Positions 27,283 through 36,707 of a stretch of DNA of 64,000 bases are shown in pieces. The stretch covers positions 124,001 through 188,000 of the forward strand of contig CAVYYF010000005.1 of the NCBI GenBank assembly GCA_963772675.1, given 5' to 3'. Below the pieces are notes generated by a model. It made no database searches and was not told the origin of the DNA. It was given only the letters and a program-made list of their open reading frames with translations. Each line of letters opens with the position of its first letter. The stretch's first letter is position 1. The translations under genes were made by a program, and so were the position numbers. This DNA comes from JAKAGZ01 sp963772675. GTDB taxonomy: Bacteria > Bacteroidota > Ignavibacteria > Ignavibacteriales > Ignavibacteriaceae.

Positions 27283-28341
27283 ATGAAAACTCTGAAGGCT
27301 TTTTTATCGTTAATAATTTTAACTTCAGGATTAACAATGGCACAAACAGTAAGACCAATTCGCGATAACGTCGGCTTTTGCTGGAAAGCAAACGAAATGA
27401 ACCTGCTGATGAAATATTTATCTGAACACGATAAAATAACAGATCTCGGTTCACACAAACTAATTGCAGGGATCTCACCCCACGATGATTATTTATACGC
27501 CGGTAATATTTATTACACACTTTATCCACATATAAAAACAAAGGAAGTGGTAATATTCGGCGTAACTCACGGAACAGTACGTAAAGCAATGAATGATCCG
27601 AGAAATGTTTTAATATTTGATGATTATGACGAATGGCAGGGACCTTACGGCAATGTAAAAGTCTCTCCGCTCAGAGATTTTATCAAAAGTAAGCTTGACA
27701 AAGATTACCAGATAGTAAGCGACAAAGCACAGGATATCGAACATTCAATTGAAGCTCTGGTTCCCTTTCTTCAGTATTACAATCGTGATATAAAAATCAC
27801 TCCAATTATGGTAACGGGAATGCCTTATGAAAGAATGGAAAAAACCAGTCAGCAGCTTTCTGATATTATTTCGGAATACATTAGAGAAAATCATTTAGAA
27901 TTAGGGAAAGATATTTTCTTTTTAATTTCGACAGACGCGAATCATTATGGAAAAGATTTTGATAACGCCCCTTACGGCGAAGATGAAGCCGCACATAAAA
28001 AAGCTACAGACAGGGATAAAGAAATCGGAAATAAAATTTTTAACGGCGAATTAACAAAGAAAAAAGTTAAAGAGCTTGCAGATGATTTCTGGCCCGAATT
28101 GGGCGTAAACAAGGTTTGTCCTTTGTGGTGTGGAAGGTATCCAATACCATTTGGGCTAATGACTACGATCAATATAGTGAAAGAGATTGCCGGTAAAAAA
28201 ATATTTGGGAAATTTCTTGGCTATTCAGATAGCTGGACCGAAGGAGTCATCCCGATCTATCATACAAATATGGGGCTGACCGCTCCATTCTCGCTTAAAC
28301 ATTGGGTGGGATATGCTTCTGCAGGATTCTATTTAAAATGA
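27283..28341 (+). CDS. Exported MEMO1/AmmeMemoRadiSam-B family protein
   Basis: 352 residues. A signal peptide ends at LTMAQ, unusual for this normally cytosolic family. The metal/active-site residues align by motif with human MEMO1: His67 in SPHDDYLYAG, His96 in GVTHG, Asp218 and His221 in TDANHYG, and Cys283 in CGRYPI. DIEHSIEALVPFLQYY is also conserved. The fold is related to extradiol dioxygenases. No AMMECR1 or radical-SAM partner is in the window. Its biochemical role is not known. Confidence 0.82.
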   Translation: MKTLKAFLSLIILTSGLTMAQTVRPIRDNVGFCWKANEMNLLMKYLSEHDKITDLGSHKLIAGISPHDDYLYAGNIYYTLYPHIKTKEVVIFGVTHGTVRKAMNDPRNVLIFDDYDEWQGPYGNVKVSPLRDFIKSKLDKDYQIVSDKAQDIEHSIEALVPFLQYYNRDIKITPIMVTGMPYERMEKTSQQLSDIISEYIRENHLELGKDIFFLISTDANHYGKDFDNAPYGEDEAAHKKATDRDKEIGNKIFNGELTKKKVKELADDFWPELGVNKVCPLWCGRYPIPFGLMTTINIVKEIAGKKIFGKFLGYSDSWTEGVIPIYHTNMGLTAPFSLKHWVGYASAGFYLK

Positions 28342-28386
28342 TTTTTTGTAACACAGGACAAAATTCCACGTTATACATAATTACGG

Positions 28387-28803
28387 TTAATGAAACAATC
28401 CGTATTTCTTAATGTGTTTATAAGCCAGGTATCCCACTGCTCCTAATTGTGCTATTCCCAAAACGCGTCTGAACAAACTTATATTTTTGCTTTCCATATA
28501 ATAATTGTAATAGGGCTGCAAAATGTTATCCGGAATACTGGGTTCATTTCCGTATGCATTTGCACTGTACATTAATGCCATTCGCGTTCTCAACCTTATT
28601 GAACCGGCGGTTGTATCAAATTTGTCAGGCGTTAGGATGTTTTCGGGCAGCACAAATGATGGAGCTGATTTATATCTTAAGTATTCTATTTCCCCATTTA
28701 AATATGATTTTGTAGTCACAGAATCTTTTTCACTGTCTTTATTCTGAGCAAGGGCCGTAAAAGCTGAAATTATAAACAGCGATATAAAAAATATCTTGCT
28801 CAT
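28387..28803 (-). CDS. Exported protein of unknown function
   Basis: 138 residues. A signal peptide ends at TALAQ. The mature part has no recognised motif; a hydrophobic stretch near the C-terminus (GIAQLGAVGYLAYKHIKKYG) could be a membrane anchor. It is convergent with the Memo-like gene and lies 30 bases downstream of the aminotransferase gene. Confidence 0.6.
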   Translation of the reverse strand: MSKIFFISLFIISAFTALAQNKDSEKDSVTTKSYLNGEIEYLRYKSAPSFVLPENILTPDKFDTTAGSIRLRTRMALMYSANAYGNEPSIPDNILQPYYNYYMESKNISLFRRVLGIAQLGAVGYLAYKHIKKYGLFH

Positions 28804-28833
28804 CCTGCGCTAATCTCCCCAAATAATCATTAA

Positions 28834-30144
28834 CTATCCAGCCATAACTTCTTTCACTTTACCTTCCGCAACATCAGTCATTACATCTGCAAAAAGATCA
28901 ATCTCAGAAAGCCTTGTATAAACATTAGGAGAAATTCTTAAACCGTGAAAGTTTTCAGTAACTATTGCTATCTGATATATTTTATGTTTATTCATCAAGT
29001 AACTTGAAAGTTTATGTATATCGGTCCCCTCAATATTTACATTTATTATTCCGCACCATTGTGTTTCATCGTCAATGTTTGTCATAAATTTTACATTCGG
29101 ATATTTTCTTAACTTGTTTATCCAGCGCTTGTGTAGATACCTGAGCCGGGCGGCTTTTCTTTCAAGACCGAGTCCCTCATTAAAGGAAAGTGCGTTTGCA
29201 ATTGCATTATGATTTGCCGCCGGGTGAGTTCCGATCTCTTCAAATTTTCTAATATTGTCATCCATTGATTCGGGTGCAGCCATCATTGGCCACACTTTTG
29301 GGATTAAAGCTTTTTTTACATACAAAAACCCTGTGCCGATCGGTGCATATGTCCATTTATGCAGACTTGTTCCGAAGAAGTCACAACCAAGATCTTTTAA
29401 AGTAAAGGGGAAATGATAAAAGGAATGCGCCCCATCACAAATAAAAGGAATTCCTTTTGCGTGTGCAATGCTTGAAATTTCTTTTATGGGAAGTATTTGT
29501 CCGGTTAAAAACACAACGTGACTTAAAAGAATAGCTTTTGTTTTTGGTGTAATAGAGTCTTCAATGATTTTAATATAATCTTTTGGGTTCATAAGTGGGA
29601 CGGGATATTTAACTTTTTTCACAATTATACCGTCACGGCGCGCACGTTGATCCCACGTAGTTAACATTCTGGGATAATCATAAATTGTTGTAAGAATTTC
29701 ATCACCAGGTTTTAAATCAAGCCCCAGTTGAACAATTAATAGTGACTCGCTTGCATTTCTTGTAATTGCAATTTCTTCTTTATCGCAACCAAAACTTCTT
29801 GCTATTTGCTCTCTTACACCTTCAATATTTGGTTCAAGATGTCTCCACATATAGTACGAAGGTCCCTGGTTGGAATAATTAAGCTCTCTTAAAAGTGCTC
29901 TTTGTACGCTGTCAGGAGAAGGTGAACAACCACCATTGTTGAAATTGACAATTGATCTGTCAAGGTCGAAAGCTGATTGTATCCTGGACCAGAATCCTTC
30001 ATCTTCAGAAAGTTCTTCCGGTGAAACAGCCGGCGGTATTTTTGCAATTGCATCAAAAGCTTTTGCGAAAGAAAGATTCGAGAGCATTATAAATGCAGCA
30101 CCACTGCCTGCTGCTTTTTTTATAAAGTTGCGGCGGGAAGACAT
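28834..30144 (-). CDS. Tat-exported class V aminotransferase (isopenicillin-N epimerase-like)
   Basis: 436 residues from ATG 30144, which has GAGG 6 bases upstream; an in-frame TTG at 30156 is less likely. The N-terminus is a twin-arginine signal (SSRRNFIKKA then a hydrophobic stretch ending SFAKA). The PLP lysine is in GTSLHKWTYAP; DGAHSFYHFPF carries the cofactor Asp. The family includes cysteine desulfurase-like and epimerase enzymes. Tat export fits a cofactor loaded before export. Confidence 0.85.
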   Translation of the reverse strand: MSSRRNFIKKAAGSGAAFIMLSNLSFAKAFDAIAKIPPAVSPEELSEDEGFWSRIQSAFDLDRSIVNFNNGGCSPSPDSVQRALLRELNYSNQGPSYYMWRHLEPNIEGVREQIARSFGCDKEEIAITRNASESLLIVQLGLDLKPGDEILTTIYDYPRMLTTWDQRARRDGIIVKKVKYPVPLMNPKDYIKIIEDSITPKTKAILLSHVVFLTGQILPIKEISSIAHAKGIPFICDGAHSFYHFPFTLKDLGCDFFGTSLHKWTYAPIGTGFLYVKKALIPKVWPMMAAPESMDDNIRKFEEIGTHPAANHNAIANALSFNEGLGLERKAARLRYLHKRWINKLRKYPNVKFMTNIDDETQWCGIINVNIEGTDIHKLSSYLMNKHKIYQIAIVTENFHGLRISPNVYTRLSEIDLFADVMTDVAEGKVKEVMAG

Positions 30145-30259
30145 TTGTAACCTCAATATTATTTTTTTAAATATTTTTTAATACTAGATCAGAAATGATA
30201 ATGAGATTAAACTAAGTTAAAAATAATAAGATTGCAAGAGTATGTTAAGTGAGGTTAAA

Positions 30260-30280
30260 TGCGGGATTATAAATCCCGCA
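30260..30280. terminator. Stem-loop downstream of the thioredoxin gene
   Basis: The perfect 9-bp stem TGCGGGATT/AATCCCGCA with a 3-base loop lies 13 bases beyond the thioredoxin stop on the complement strand. The following T-run is weak. It probably ends the leftward thioredoxin transcript. Confidence 0.6.
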
Positions 30281-30293
30281 TAATTTTAAATTA

Positions 30294-30656
30294 TTAAGCA
30301 ACTTCTTTAAGAAGTTCCTTTTCAATTGCTTCTTTTAAGGAAGGTTTTGGAAGTGCACCTACCGACATTTTTGGCTGTCCTTCTTTCGGAACAAATAACA
30401 TTGATGGAATACTTCTTATACCGAATGCTGCACCCAGTTCCTGCTCTTCATCAGTGTTTACTTTGTAGAAGTTTACTTTTCCTTTGTATTCTTCAGAAAG
30501 TTCTTCTATAACAGGTGCAACCATTCTACACGGTCCACACCACGGAGCCCAGAAATCGATTACGCAGGGAAGATCACCTTCAAATTTCCACTCCTTATTT
30601 TGTTCGTAGTTAAAGACTTTTTCAAAAAAAGTTTCTTTATTCAGATTTTCGGCCAT
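30294..30656 (-). CDS. Thioredoxin
   Basis: 120 residues, no signal peptide. The redox motif WAPWCGPC has Cys at about residues 40 and 43; the cis-Pro loop is RSIPSMLFV. It is a cytosolic disulfide reductase. An additional 20 residues or so at the N-terminus are longer than in E. coli TrxA. The rhodanese gene lies 18 bases upstream on the same strand, suggesting joint expression in sulfur or redox metabolism. Confidence 0.92.
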   Translation of the reverse strand: MAENLNKETFFEKVFNYEQNKEWKFEGDLPCVIDFWAPWCGPCRMVAPVIEELSEEYKGKVNFYKVNTDEEQELGAAFGIRSIPSMLFVPKEGQPKMSVGALPKPSLKEAIEKELLKEVA

Positions 30657-30674
30657 TTATATCTCCTATTAATT

Positions 30675-31061
30675 TTATTTTTTGTTTGAAAAATTCCACG
30701 TAACAATGCCGCCTTTCATATTAGCAGAGTTAAATCCGTGTTTTTTTAATAGCGATGCGGAGTTTAAGCTTCTGTTACCGCTACGGCAATAGCAAATAAT
30801 TTCTTTATTTTTATATTTTTCTAATTCACCTACTCTACTTTTCAACTGTCCTGATGGAATATGAATCGAACCTTTAATCGATTGCGACTTTCTTTCCATA
30901 TCAGTACGTACATCAAGCAGTAAAACATTTTCTCTCTTTAGCTTATCTCTAACTTCAGATGCTGAATAATGAGTCAGCGATTTCAAAAGCCAGAATTTCC
31001 TACCCCAGTTTATTAGCAGGAAGCTACCGAGAATCAAAAGAACAATTTGTGAAACCGACAT
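30675..31061 (-). CDS. Membrane-anchored rhodanese domain protein
   Basis: 128 residues. One N-terminal membrane helix (QIVLLILGSFLLINW) is followed by a single rhodanese domain. VLLLDVRTDME opens the domain and IICYCRSGNRS carries the active Cys loop. Such proteins bind or transfer sulfane sulfur. It sits directly before the thioredoxin gene. Confidence 0.88.
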   Translation of the reverse strand: MSVSQIVLLILGSFLLINWGRKFWLLKSLTHYSASEVRDKLKRENVLLLDVRTDMERKSQSIKGSIHIPSGQLKSRVGELEKYKNKEIICYCRSGNRSLNSASLLKKHGFNSANMKGGIVTWNFSNKK

Positions 31062-31227
31062 ATTTTTTTCCTTTCTGAGATAATATGATACAAATTTATC
31101 AGAAAGGATTCAAAAAACCTTTCTGAAAGCCTCTTTTTTCAGTCAAATTTTCATTTTTGGTCATTTTTTGGTTAAGTTTGTAAATCATTAGGATAACTAT
31201 AATTTTTACAAAAAACAGGGAATAAAT

Positions 31228-31713
31228 ATGCCTTTAAAATCAAACCAGGTCGTAACTATGAATTTTACTCTTAAAGATGATGATGGTAATGTATTAGATT
31301 CGACGCAAAGCAAGGAACCATTTTTATTTATCAGTGGAACCAACCAGATTCTGCCTAAATTGGAGGAAAAGGTGGGTGAGATGCTGATTGGATCAAAAAA
31401 GGATGTGGTGCTTCAGCCCGAAGATGGTTACGGTGTTTATAAGCAGGAGGCCGTAAGAACAATTAATAGATCAGAATTTCCCCAAGATGTCAAGCTTGAT
31501 AAGGGAATGGGTTTTCTTGCAAAATCCCCACAGGGAAAAGATGTTCAGTTTTTTATAAAAGAAATTGAAGATGAAAAAATAACCGTGGATTTTAATCACC
31601 CGCTAGCCGGTAAAGCTCTACACTTTGATCTTGAACTGGTTAATTTAAGAGATGCAACACCTGAAGAATTAGACCACGGTCATGTCCATGGTGATGGCGG
31701 ACATCATCATTAA
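31228..31713 (+). CDS. FKBP-type peptidyl-prolyl isomerase, SlyD-like
   Basis: 161 residues. The FKBP fold is interrupted by an insert-in-flap domain, as in SlyD: DGNVLDSTQSKEPFLFISG, then EDGYGVYKQEAV, and VDFNHPLAGKALHFDLELV as the closing strand. The C-terminus is His-rich (HGHVHGDGGHHH), a nickel- or other-metal-binding tail seen in SlyD. It is a cytosolic folding catalyst and possible metal carrier. A terminator follows. Confidence 0.9.
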   Translation: MPLKSNQVVTMNFTLKDDDGNVLDSTQSKEPFLFISGTNQILPKLEEKVGEMLIGSKKDVVLQPEDGYGVYKQEAVRTINRSEFPQDVKLDKGMGFLAKSPQGKDVQFFIKEIEDEKITVDFNHPLAGKALHFDLELVNLRDATPEELDHGHVHGDGGHHH

Positions 31714-31735
31714 AATATATTCAAGAACTATTACT

Positions 31736-31760
31736 AAAGCGGGTTTTTCCCGCTTTTTTT
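31736..31760 (+). terminator. Rho-independent terminator after the FKBP gene
   Basis: AAAGCGGG (31736-31743) pairs with CCCGCTTT (31749-31756) across a TTTTT loop and is followed by more T residues. Confidence 0.88.
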
Positions 31761-31832
31761 ATTTAACAATAAATATTTTTCTCTCTTCCCTTTTGGTGTA
31801 AGTTTAATGGTATAAATTTTCAATACATTTTT

Positions 31833-32912
31833 TTGAAAGAAAAAACACGATATAAATTTATTGACTACCTTCGCGGCTGGGCTTTGCTTGTTATGATCGA
31901 AGTTCATGTTTTCAACTCTATGTTGATCCCTGCAATAAAAGCAGAACAATGGTTTTATGTTTTAAATTTTATAAACGGTCTGGTCGCACCGGCATTTTTG
32001 TTTGTTTCAGGTTTTGCGTTTTATATTTCTTCGGACAGAAAATTAGATGAACTAAGAAAATACGGTAAAGCTTTCTGGAGGAAGATTGGTAGAATAGCCG
32101 TAATATTACTTGCCGGGTATTCACTTCACTTTCCATTTTCCCCCATTTTTCATGGGGGAAATATTTTTTATATCAACTGGAAACCCTATTTAATAGTTGA
32201 TATTCTTCAATGTATCGCAATTGGTTTATTAATCTTATTTGTTCTTAGATTAATTATTAAAAGTACAAAAGCATATGATCTTATAGTATTAGTAAGCGGT
32301 TTGTTGATTGTAATTGTTTCGCCTCTTCTGGACACGATTGAGTTTTCAGGATATGTTCCCCCGTTTTTTGCTGCTTATTTTAATAGGGTTTATGGCTCAT
32401 TGTTTCCGCTTTTCCCCTGGCTTGGATTTATGTTTTTAGGGGCGTCTGCTTGTAAATATTTTCTGGACTCCAGAAAAAAAGGAGAAGAAAAAAAATATAT
32501 TAACAGGTTAACTTTAATTGGATTTGTTTTATTGCTATTTGGATATTTTTTCCCACTGGATTTTATTTCCGGGGGAATACCGTATTTTAATTCTAATTAT
32601 CTTTTTTTCTTTTTGCGGCTCGGTTATGTATTTTTACTTCTGGTTCTTTGCTGGTATTATGCTGAATTTAAGAAACCAGGAAAATCTTTTGTACTGGATG
32701 TAAGCCGTGAATCTCTTTTGGTTTACTGGCTTCACCTCGTTTTGATTTATGGAGTGTTGTGGAAAGGTGAAAGTCTGTATACTACTGTTGATCACAGTTT
32801 TGGTGTGGTCAATTGTATTATTATGACTCTGATAATATCTGTTCTCATGATATTTGTTGCTAAAGCATGGGGAGAAATAAAAACTAAGATTAAATTCTTT
32901 CAAAAAACGTGA
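31833..32912 (+). CDS. DUF1624/HGSNAT-like membrane acyltransferase
   Basis: 359 residues with about ten membrane helices. FIDYLRGWALLVMIEVHVFNS at the N-terminus, with its membrane-edge His, is typical of DUF1624 and heparan-alpha-glucosaminide N-acetyltransferase-like proteins. The frame opens with TTG at 31833, without a clear ribosome site. The true start may be nearby but cannot be far downstream, because the conserved motif begins at residue 9. Acyl acceptor unknown. Confidence 0.75.
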   Translation: MKEKTRYKFIDYLRGWALLVMIEVHVFNSMLIPAIKAEQWFYVLNFINGLVAPAFLFVSGFAFYISSDRKLDELRKYGKAFWRKIGRIAVILLAGYSLHFPFSPIFHGGNIFYINWKPYLIVDILQCIAIGLLILFVLRLIIKSTKAYDLIVLVSGLLIVIVSPLLDTIEFSGYVPPFFAAYFNRVYGSLFPLFPWLGFMFLGASACKYFLDSRKKGEEKKYINRLTLIGFVLLLFGYFFPLDFISGGIPYFNSNYLFFFLRLGYVFLLLVLCWYYAEFKKPGKSFVLDVSRESLLVYWLHLVLIYGVLWKGESLYTTVDHSFGVVNCIIMTLIISVLMIFVAKAWGEIKTKIKFFQKT

Positions 32913-32939
32913 TTTCAAATTTTATTTAAGGGAGGCAAT

Positions 32940-33431
32940 ATGATAAAAAGATTATCTGCAATATTAACCGTTGCTTTTTTATTAATGTCAACAGCTAACC
33001 TGTTTTCTCAAACTACAAAGGAAGAAATGCTGAAAAAGGTGGAAGAATGGAACAAACAATTCAGCGCTGCAATGGTTACAAATGATAAAGCAAAGATGCT
33101 TTCGTTTTACGCTGATGATGCGTATTCACTCCCCAGCTATACACCGATGCTTGTTGGCAAAAAGGCCATTGAGAAAAGCATGAATATGGATGAAAATTCC
33201 GGGATGAAAATTCTTAGCTTTAAATTTAATACTAAGGACCTTTGGATTACCGGAGACCAGATGTGCGAGGTCGGTACATATGATTTGTCCATGACCGTGG
33301 ATGACCCCGGCAACCCAACAAAAGATCATGGTAAGTATTTGACAATTTATCAGAGACAGAAAGACGGAAGCTGGAAAATAAAAGCTGATATGTGGAATAC
33401 AGACACAAATCCTTTTGCCCAAAGTCAATAA
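32940..33431 (+). CDS. Exported NTF2-like (DUF4440/SnoaL-type) protein
   Basis: 163 residues with a signal peptide ending in LFSQ. The mature part is a single NTF2-like fold: helix EEWNKQFSAAMVTNDKAKMLSFYADDA, then YTPMLVGKKAIEKSM and the closing strand GSWKIKADMWN. The family binds small ligands or acts as a simple lyase/isomerase. GGGAGG lies 6 bases before the ATG. Confidence 0.8.
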   Translation: MIKRLSAILTVAFLLMSTANLFSQTTKEEMLKKVEEWNKQFSAAMVTNDKAKMLSFYADDAYSLPSYTPMLVGKKAIEKSMNMDENSGMKILSFKFNTKDLWITGDQMCEVGTYDLSMTVDDPGNPTKDHGKYLTIYQRQKDGSWKIKADMWNTDTNPFAQSQ

Positions 33432-33493
33432 AGTAATAAGTTGCATCTTCTTAAATAATTTTGGATCACATAATAATGGTGTGGTCCGCAGCC

Positions 33494-33544
33494 CACTAAA
33501 GCCGGCAAATAATACGCTTTCTTCGAAGAAGATCGTCTTTAGTG
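33494..33544. other. Structured palindrome before the sucrose genes
   Basis: CACTAAAG (33494-33501) is the exact complement of CTTTAGTG (33537-33544), and the interior holds the 12-bp perfect palindrome TTCTTCGAAGAA (33519-33530). It lies between the NTF2-like gene and the sugar kinase. It could be a terminator or a control element for the sucrose genes; no T-run follows. Confidence 0.4.
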
Positions 33545-33634
33545 AAAAATCCTAACCTCAACTCTTTTTCTTACTTGCAATTAAGTTCAAAAATCGTAAT
33601 ATATAATGATATTTGGGTTCTTTTAAGAAATTTT

Positions 33635-34534
33635 ATGAAAAAAATTACTTCAGTTGGCGAAATATTATTTGATGTTTACCCGGAAGGTAAAAAGCTTGGC
33701 GGTGCACCATTTAATTTTATATATCATATTATAAAACTGACCGGCAAGGCTAATTTTGTAAGCAGAATAGGTAATGATCCGGATGGAGATGAAATATTAC
33801 AAATATTAAAAGATAAAAATATTTCTACGGAGTTTATCCAGATTGATCAGAAACACAAGACAGGGATAGCAAAAACAATTCTTAATGATAAAAAAATACC
33901 TACCTTTATTATAGAAAAAGACCGCGCATACGATTTTATTGAGTTAACAGAACCTCTTGAAAAATTAATCTCTCAGGATACTGACTGTCTATATTATGGA
34001 ACCCTTGCTCAGCGGGACGAGTTATCCAGAGAAACGATTCAAAATCTTTCGGGAAGAAAGGTTAAATGTATTTGCGATTTAAATATCCGTCAGGATTTCT
34101 ATTCATTCGATGTAATCGAAAAATCTCTTAGCGCTGCGGATGTTTTAAAGCTAAACGAAGATGAATTAAAACTTGTGAATAAACTTGTTCTTAAAATAGA
34201 ATATAATCCCGTAGCAACGGCAAGAAAGCTATTGGATGTTTTTAATATTGAATTATTATGTGTAACTAAAGGAAGTGCAGGTGCTGTTCTGTATAAAGGA
34301 AGAGAAGAAAGTTTTTATAAAATTAGTAATGAAAAAGTTGTAGATACAGTCGGTGCCGGTGATGCTTACGCTTCGTTACTTTGTCTCGGGTACTTGAATA
34401 AATGGCATATTGATAAAATCAACAAACTTGCGTCAGAATTTGCAAATGAGATAGTTAAGGTTGAGGGAGCTCTACCGGAAGATGATACGGTTTATGAATC
34501 GTTTAAGAAAATTATGTTTAATGAAGATGGATAA
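33635..34534 (+). CDS. PfkB-family sugar kinase (probable fructokinase)
   Basis: 299 residues from ATG 33635; the open frame extends upstream but family similarity starts at MKKITSVGEILFDVYPEG. LGGAPFNFIYHI is the substrate-binding Gly-rich motif, and the C-terminal VVDTVGAGDAYASLL carries the catalytic Asp and anion hole of ribokinase/PfkB enzymes. With sucrose synthase downstream it would phosphorylate the fructose released, feeding or draining sucrose metabolism (inference from context). It overlaps the next gene. Confidence 0.88.
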   Translation: MKKITSVGEILFDVYPEGKKLGGAPFNFIYHIIKLTGKANFVSRIGNDPDGDEILQILKDKNISTEFIQIDQKHKTGIAKTILNDKKIPTFIIEKDRAYDFIELTEPLEKLISQDTDCLYYGTLAQRDELSRETIQNLSGRKVKCICDLNIRQDFYSFDVIEKSLSAADVLKLNEDELKLVNKLVLKIEYNPVATARKLLDVFNIELLCVTKGSAGAVLYKGREESFYKISNEKVVDTVGAGDAYASLLCLGYLNKWHIDKINKLASEFANEIVKVEGALPEDDTVYESFKKIMFNEDG

Positions 34535-36695
34535 CAGAAAGAACAAGAAAATATATTTACAATTGTATAGCATACATGGTTTGATCAGAGGACATGACCT
34601 TGAGCTGGGAAGAGATGCAGATACCGGAGGACAAACCAAATATGTTTTAGAATTAGCAAAAGCACTAAGCAAAGACCCCCTAATCGGGAAAATAGAATTA
34701 GTTACCCGCCAGATAAAGGATAAACATATTTCAGAAGATTACTCTGAACACATCGAAAGAATAAATGATAAATTCAGTATAGTAAGAATAAGATGCGGTG
34801 GAGGAAAATATATCAGGAAGGAGCTTTTATGGAATCATCTTGAAGAGTTTGTTGATAAGAGTATAAAATATATTAAATCACTAAAGCAGCTGCCGGATGT
34901 TATCCACAGTCACTATGCGGACGCTGGCTATGTTTGCACTGAATTAACTAAATTTTTCGGTATCCCCTTCGTTCATACTGGCCACTCACTTGGTAATAGC
35001 AAATTAGGTAAATTACTCTCCGACGGGCTTGAAATTGAAGACATTGAGAAGAGATATAAGATAAGTCACAGAATAGTAGCAGAAGAAAATACTATTTATT
35101 ACGCTGACATGATTGTAACCAGCACCAAACAGGAAATTGAAAAACAGTACGCAGAATATAAAAATTCTGACCCTAATAAATTCAGAGTTATCCCCCCAGG
35201 CGTGGACCTTGAAAAATTTTATCCTTTTACTCAAGCCGGCTTAAGAACCCGTGAGGTGCAGAGATTAAAAATGTTAATCACAGAAAAGCTACTCAGATTT
35301 TTCATTGATGTGGACAAGCCTTTAATACTGGCGGTCTGCCGGCCTGATAAAAGAAAAAACATCTCTGGTCTCATCACTGCTTATGGCGAAAACAAAGAAC
35401 TTCAAAAAAAGGCTAATCTTGCTATTTTTGCGGGAATCAGGAAAGATATACAAACAATGCCGGACAATGAGCGCGAAGTACTTACTGAAATTCTTCTTTT
35501 AATGGATAAGTATAATTTGTATGGAAAAATGGCTATACCAAAGCGGCATGAAACCAAACACGAAGTCCCGGAGCTATACAGGATTGCTGCCGAAACAGGC
35601 GGCGTATTTGTTAATTCTGCTTTGACAGAACCTTTCGGTTTAACATTGATTGAAGCTGCTGCTTCAGGTCTTCCGGTTGTTGCCACAGACGACGGTGGTC
35701 CGAGAGACATTATTAGAAATTGCCAGAATGGAATTTTAACAGATGTAACAAATTCCGAAAACATTGCCGTATCTATTAATAAAATTCTTGACAATAAAAA
35801 GTTGTGGAAAAAATATTCAGATAGTGGGATAGAGAATGTAAAAAAATACTATACCTGGGAAGCGCATATTAAAACGTATTTGGAAGAAATAGATAAAATG
35901 TTAAAAAAAGGATTGCAAAAAGAAGATACATTTGCACCTGTAGGTAAAAAGCTGTTCACAGCAGAAAAACTAATTGTTACCGATATAGATAACACATTGC
36001 TGGGCGATGATAATTATACAAATGATTTTTCTGAACTGTTAAGAAACAAGCACGAAAAAGTGCGATTTGCAGTAGCGACGGGCAGAACGGTAGATTCAGC
36101 ATTAAGTGTTCTTAAGGAGAATAATATTCCGCATCCAGATGTGATTATATCTTCAGTAGGATCTGAAATTTATTACAATCTGGAAGGGAAATTAATTCCT
36201 GCAACGGGATGGCGGGCGCATATTTCATTTCAGTGGCACAGGGCCAAAATAAAACATCTTTTAAATAAATTTGATTTTTTATCTTATCAGGAGAAAGATA
36301 CTCAGCGTGACTTCAAGGTAAGTTATTATACTGAAGAAAATGAAGAACATATTCAGATGGTAAGAGAGGAGCTCATATCAAATAGAATAAAGGCAAATGT
36401 TATTTTTAGTCACGGTCAGTTTCTTGATATTATTCCGTTCCGTGCTTCGAAGGGCAAAGCGATTCGATACCTGGCATACAGGTGGAATATTTTGTACGAA
36501 AATATTCTTGTTGCAGGCGATTCGGGGAACGATGAAGAGATGCTCAAAGGTGACTTGCTTGGAGTTGTTGTTGGAAACTATAGCAAGGAACTTGAGGAAT
36601 TAAAAGGCTGTAAGAGAATTTATTTTTCTGATGTTCAATATGCGGGGGGAATAATTGATGGGATTAAACATTATAAATTTTTAAATGGAAATTAA
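34521..36695 (+). CDS. Sucrose-phosphate synthase with fused HAD phosphatase domain
   Basis: About 724 residues; ATG 34521 or 34527 are the likely starts, inside the end of the kinase gene. Domain 1 (to about residue 460) is a GT4 glycosyltransferase: HGLIRGHDLELGRDADTGGQ at the start and EPFGLTLIEAAASGLPVVA near the end are typical of sucrose-phosphate synthases. Domain 2 is a HAD sucrose-phosphate phosphatase with VTDIDNTLLGDD, VATGRTVDSA and AGDSGNDEEML. The enzyme would make sucrose-6-phosphate from UDP-glucose and fructose-6-phosphate, and the second domain may dephosphorylate it. It is followed 12 bases later by sucrose synthase. Confidence 0.9.
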   Translation: MKMDNRKNKKIYLQLYSIHGLIRGHDLELGRDADTGGQTKYVLELAKALSKDPLIGKIELVTRQIKDKHISEDYSEHIERINDKFSIVRIRCGGGKYIRKELLWNHLEEFVDKSIKYIKSLKQLPDVIHSHYADAGYVCTELTKFFGIPFVHTGHSLGNSKLGKLLSDGLEIEDIEKRYKISHRIVAEENTIYYADMIVTSTKQEIEKQYAEYKNSDPNKFRVIPPGVDLEKFYPFTQAGLRTREVQRLKMLITEKLLRFFIDVDKPLILAVCRPDKRKNISGLITAYGENKELQKKANLAIFAGIRKDIQTMPDNEREVLTEILLLMDKYNLYGKMAIPKRHETKHEVPELYRIAAETGGVFVNSALTEPFGLTLIEAAASGLPVVATDDGGPRDIIRNCQNGILTDVTNSENIAVSINKILDNKKLWKKYSDSGIENVKKYYTWEAHIKTYLEEIDKMLKKGLQKEDTFAPVGKKLFTAEKLIVTDIDNTLLGDDNYTNDFSELLRNKHEKVRFAVATGRTVDSALSVLKENNIPHPDVIISSVGSEIYYNLEGKLIPATGWRAHISFQWHRAKIKHLLNKFDFLSYQEKDTQRDFKVSYYTEENEEHIQMVREELISNRIKANVIFSHGQFLDIIPFRASKGKAIRYLAYRWNILYENILVAGDSGNDEEMLKGDLLGVVVGNYSKELEELKGCKRIYFSDVQYAGGIIDGIKHYKFLNGN

Positions 36696-36707
36696 AAAGG
36701 TACATAA

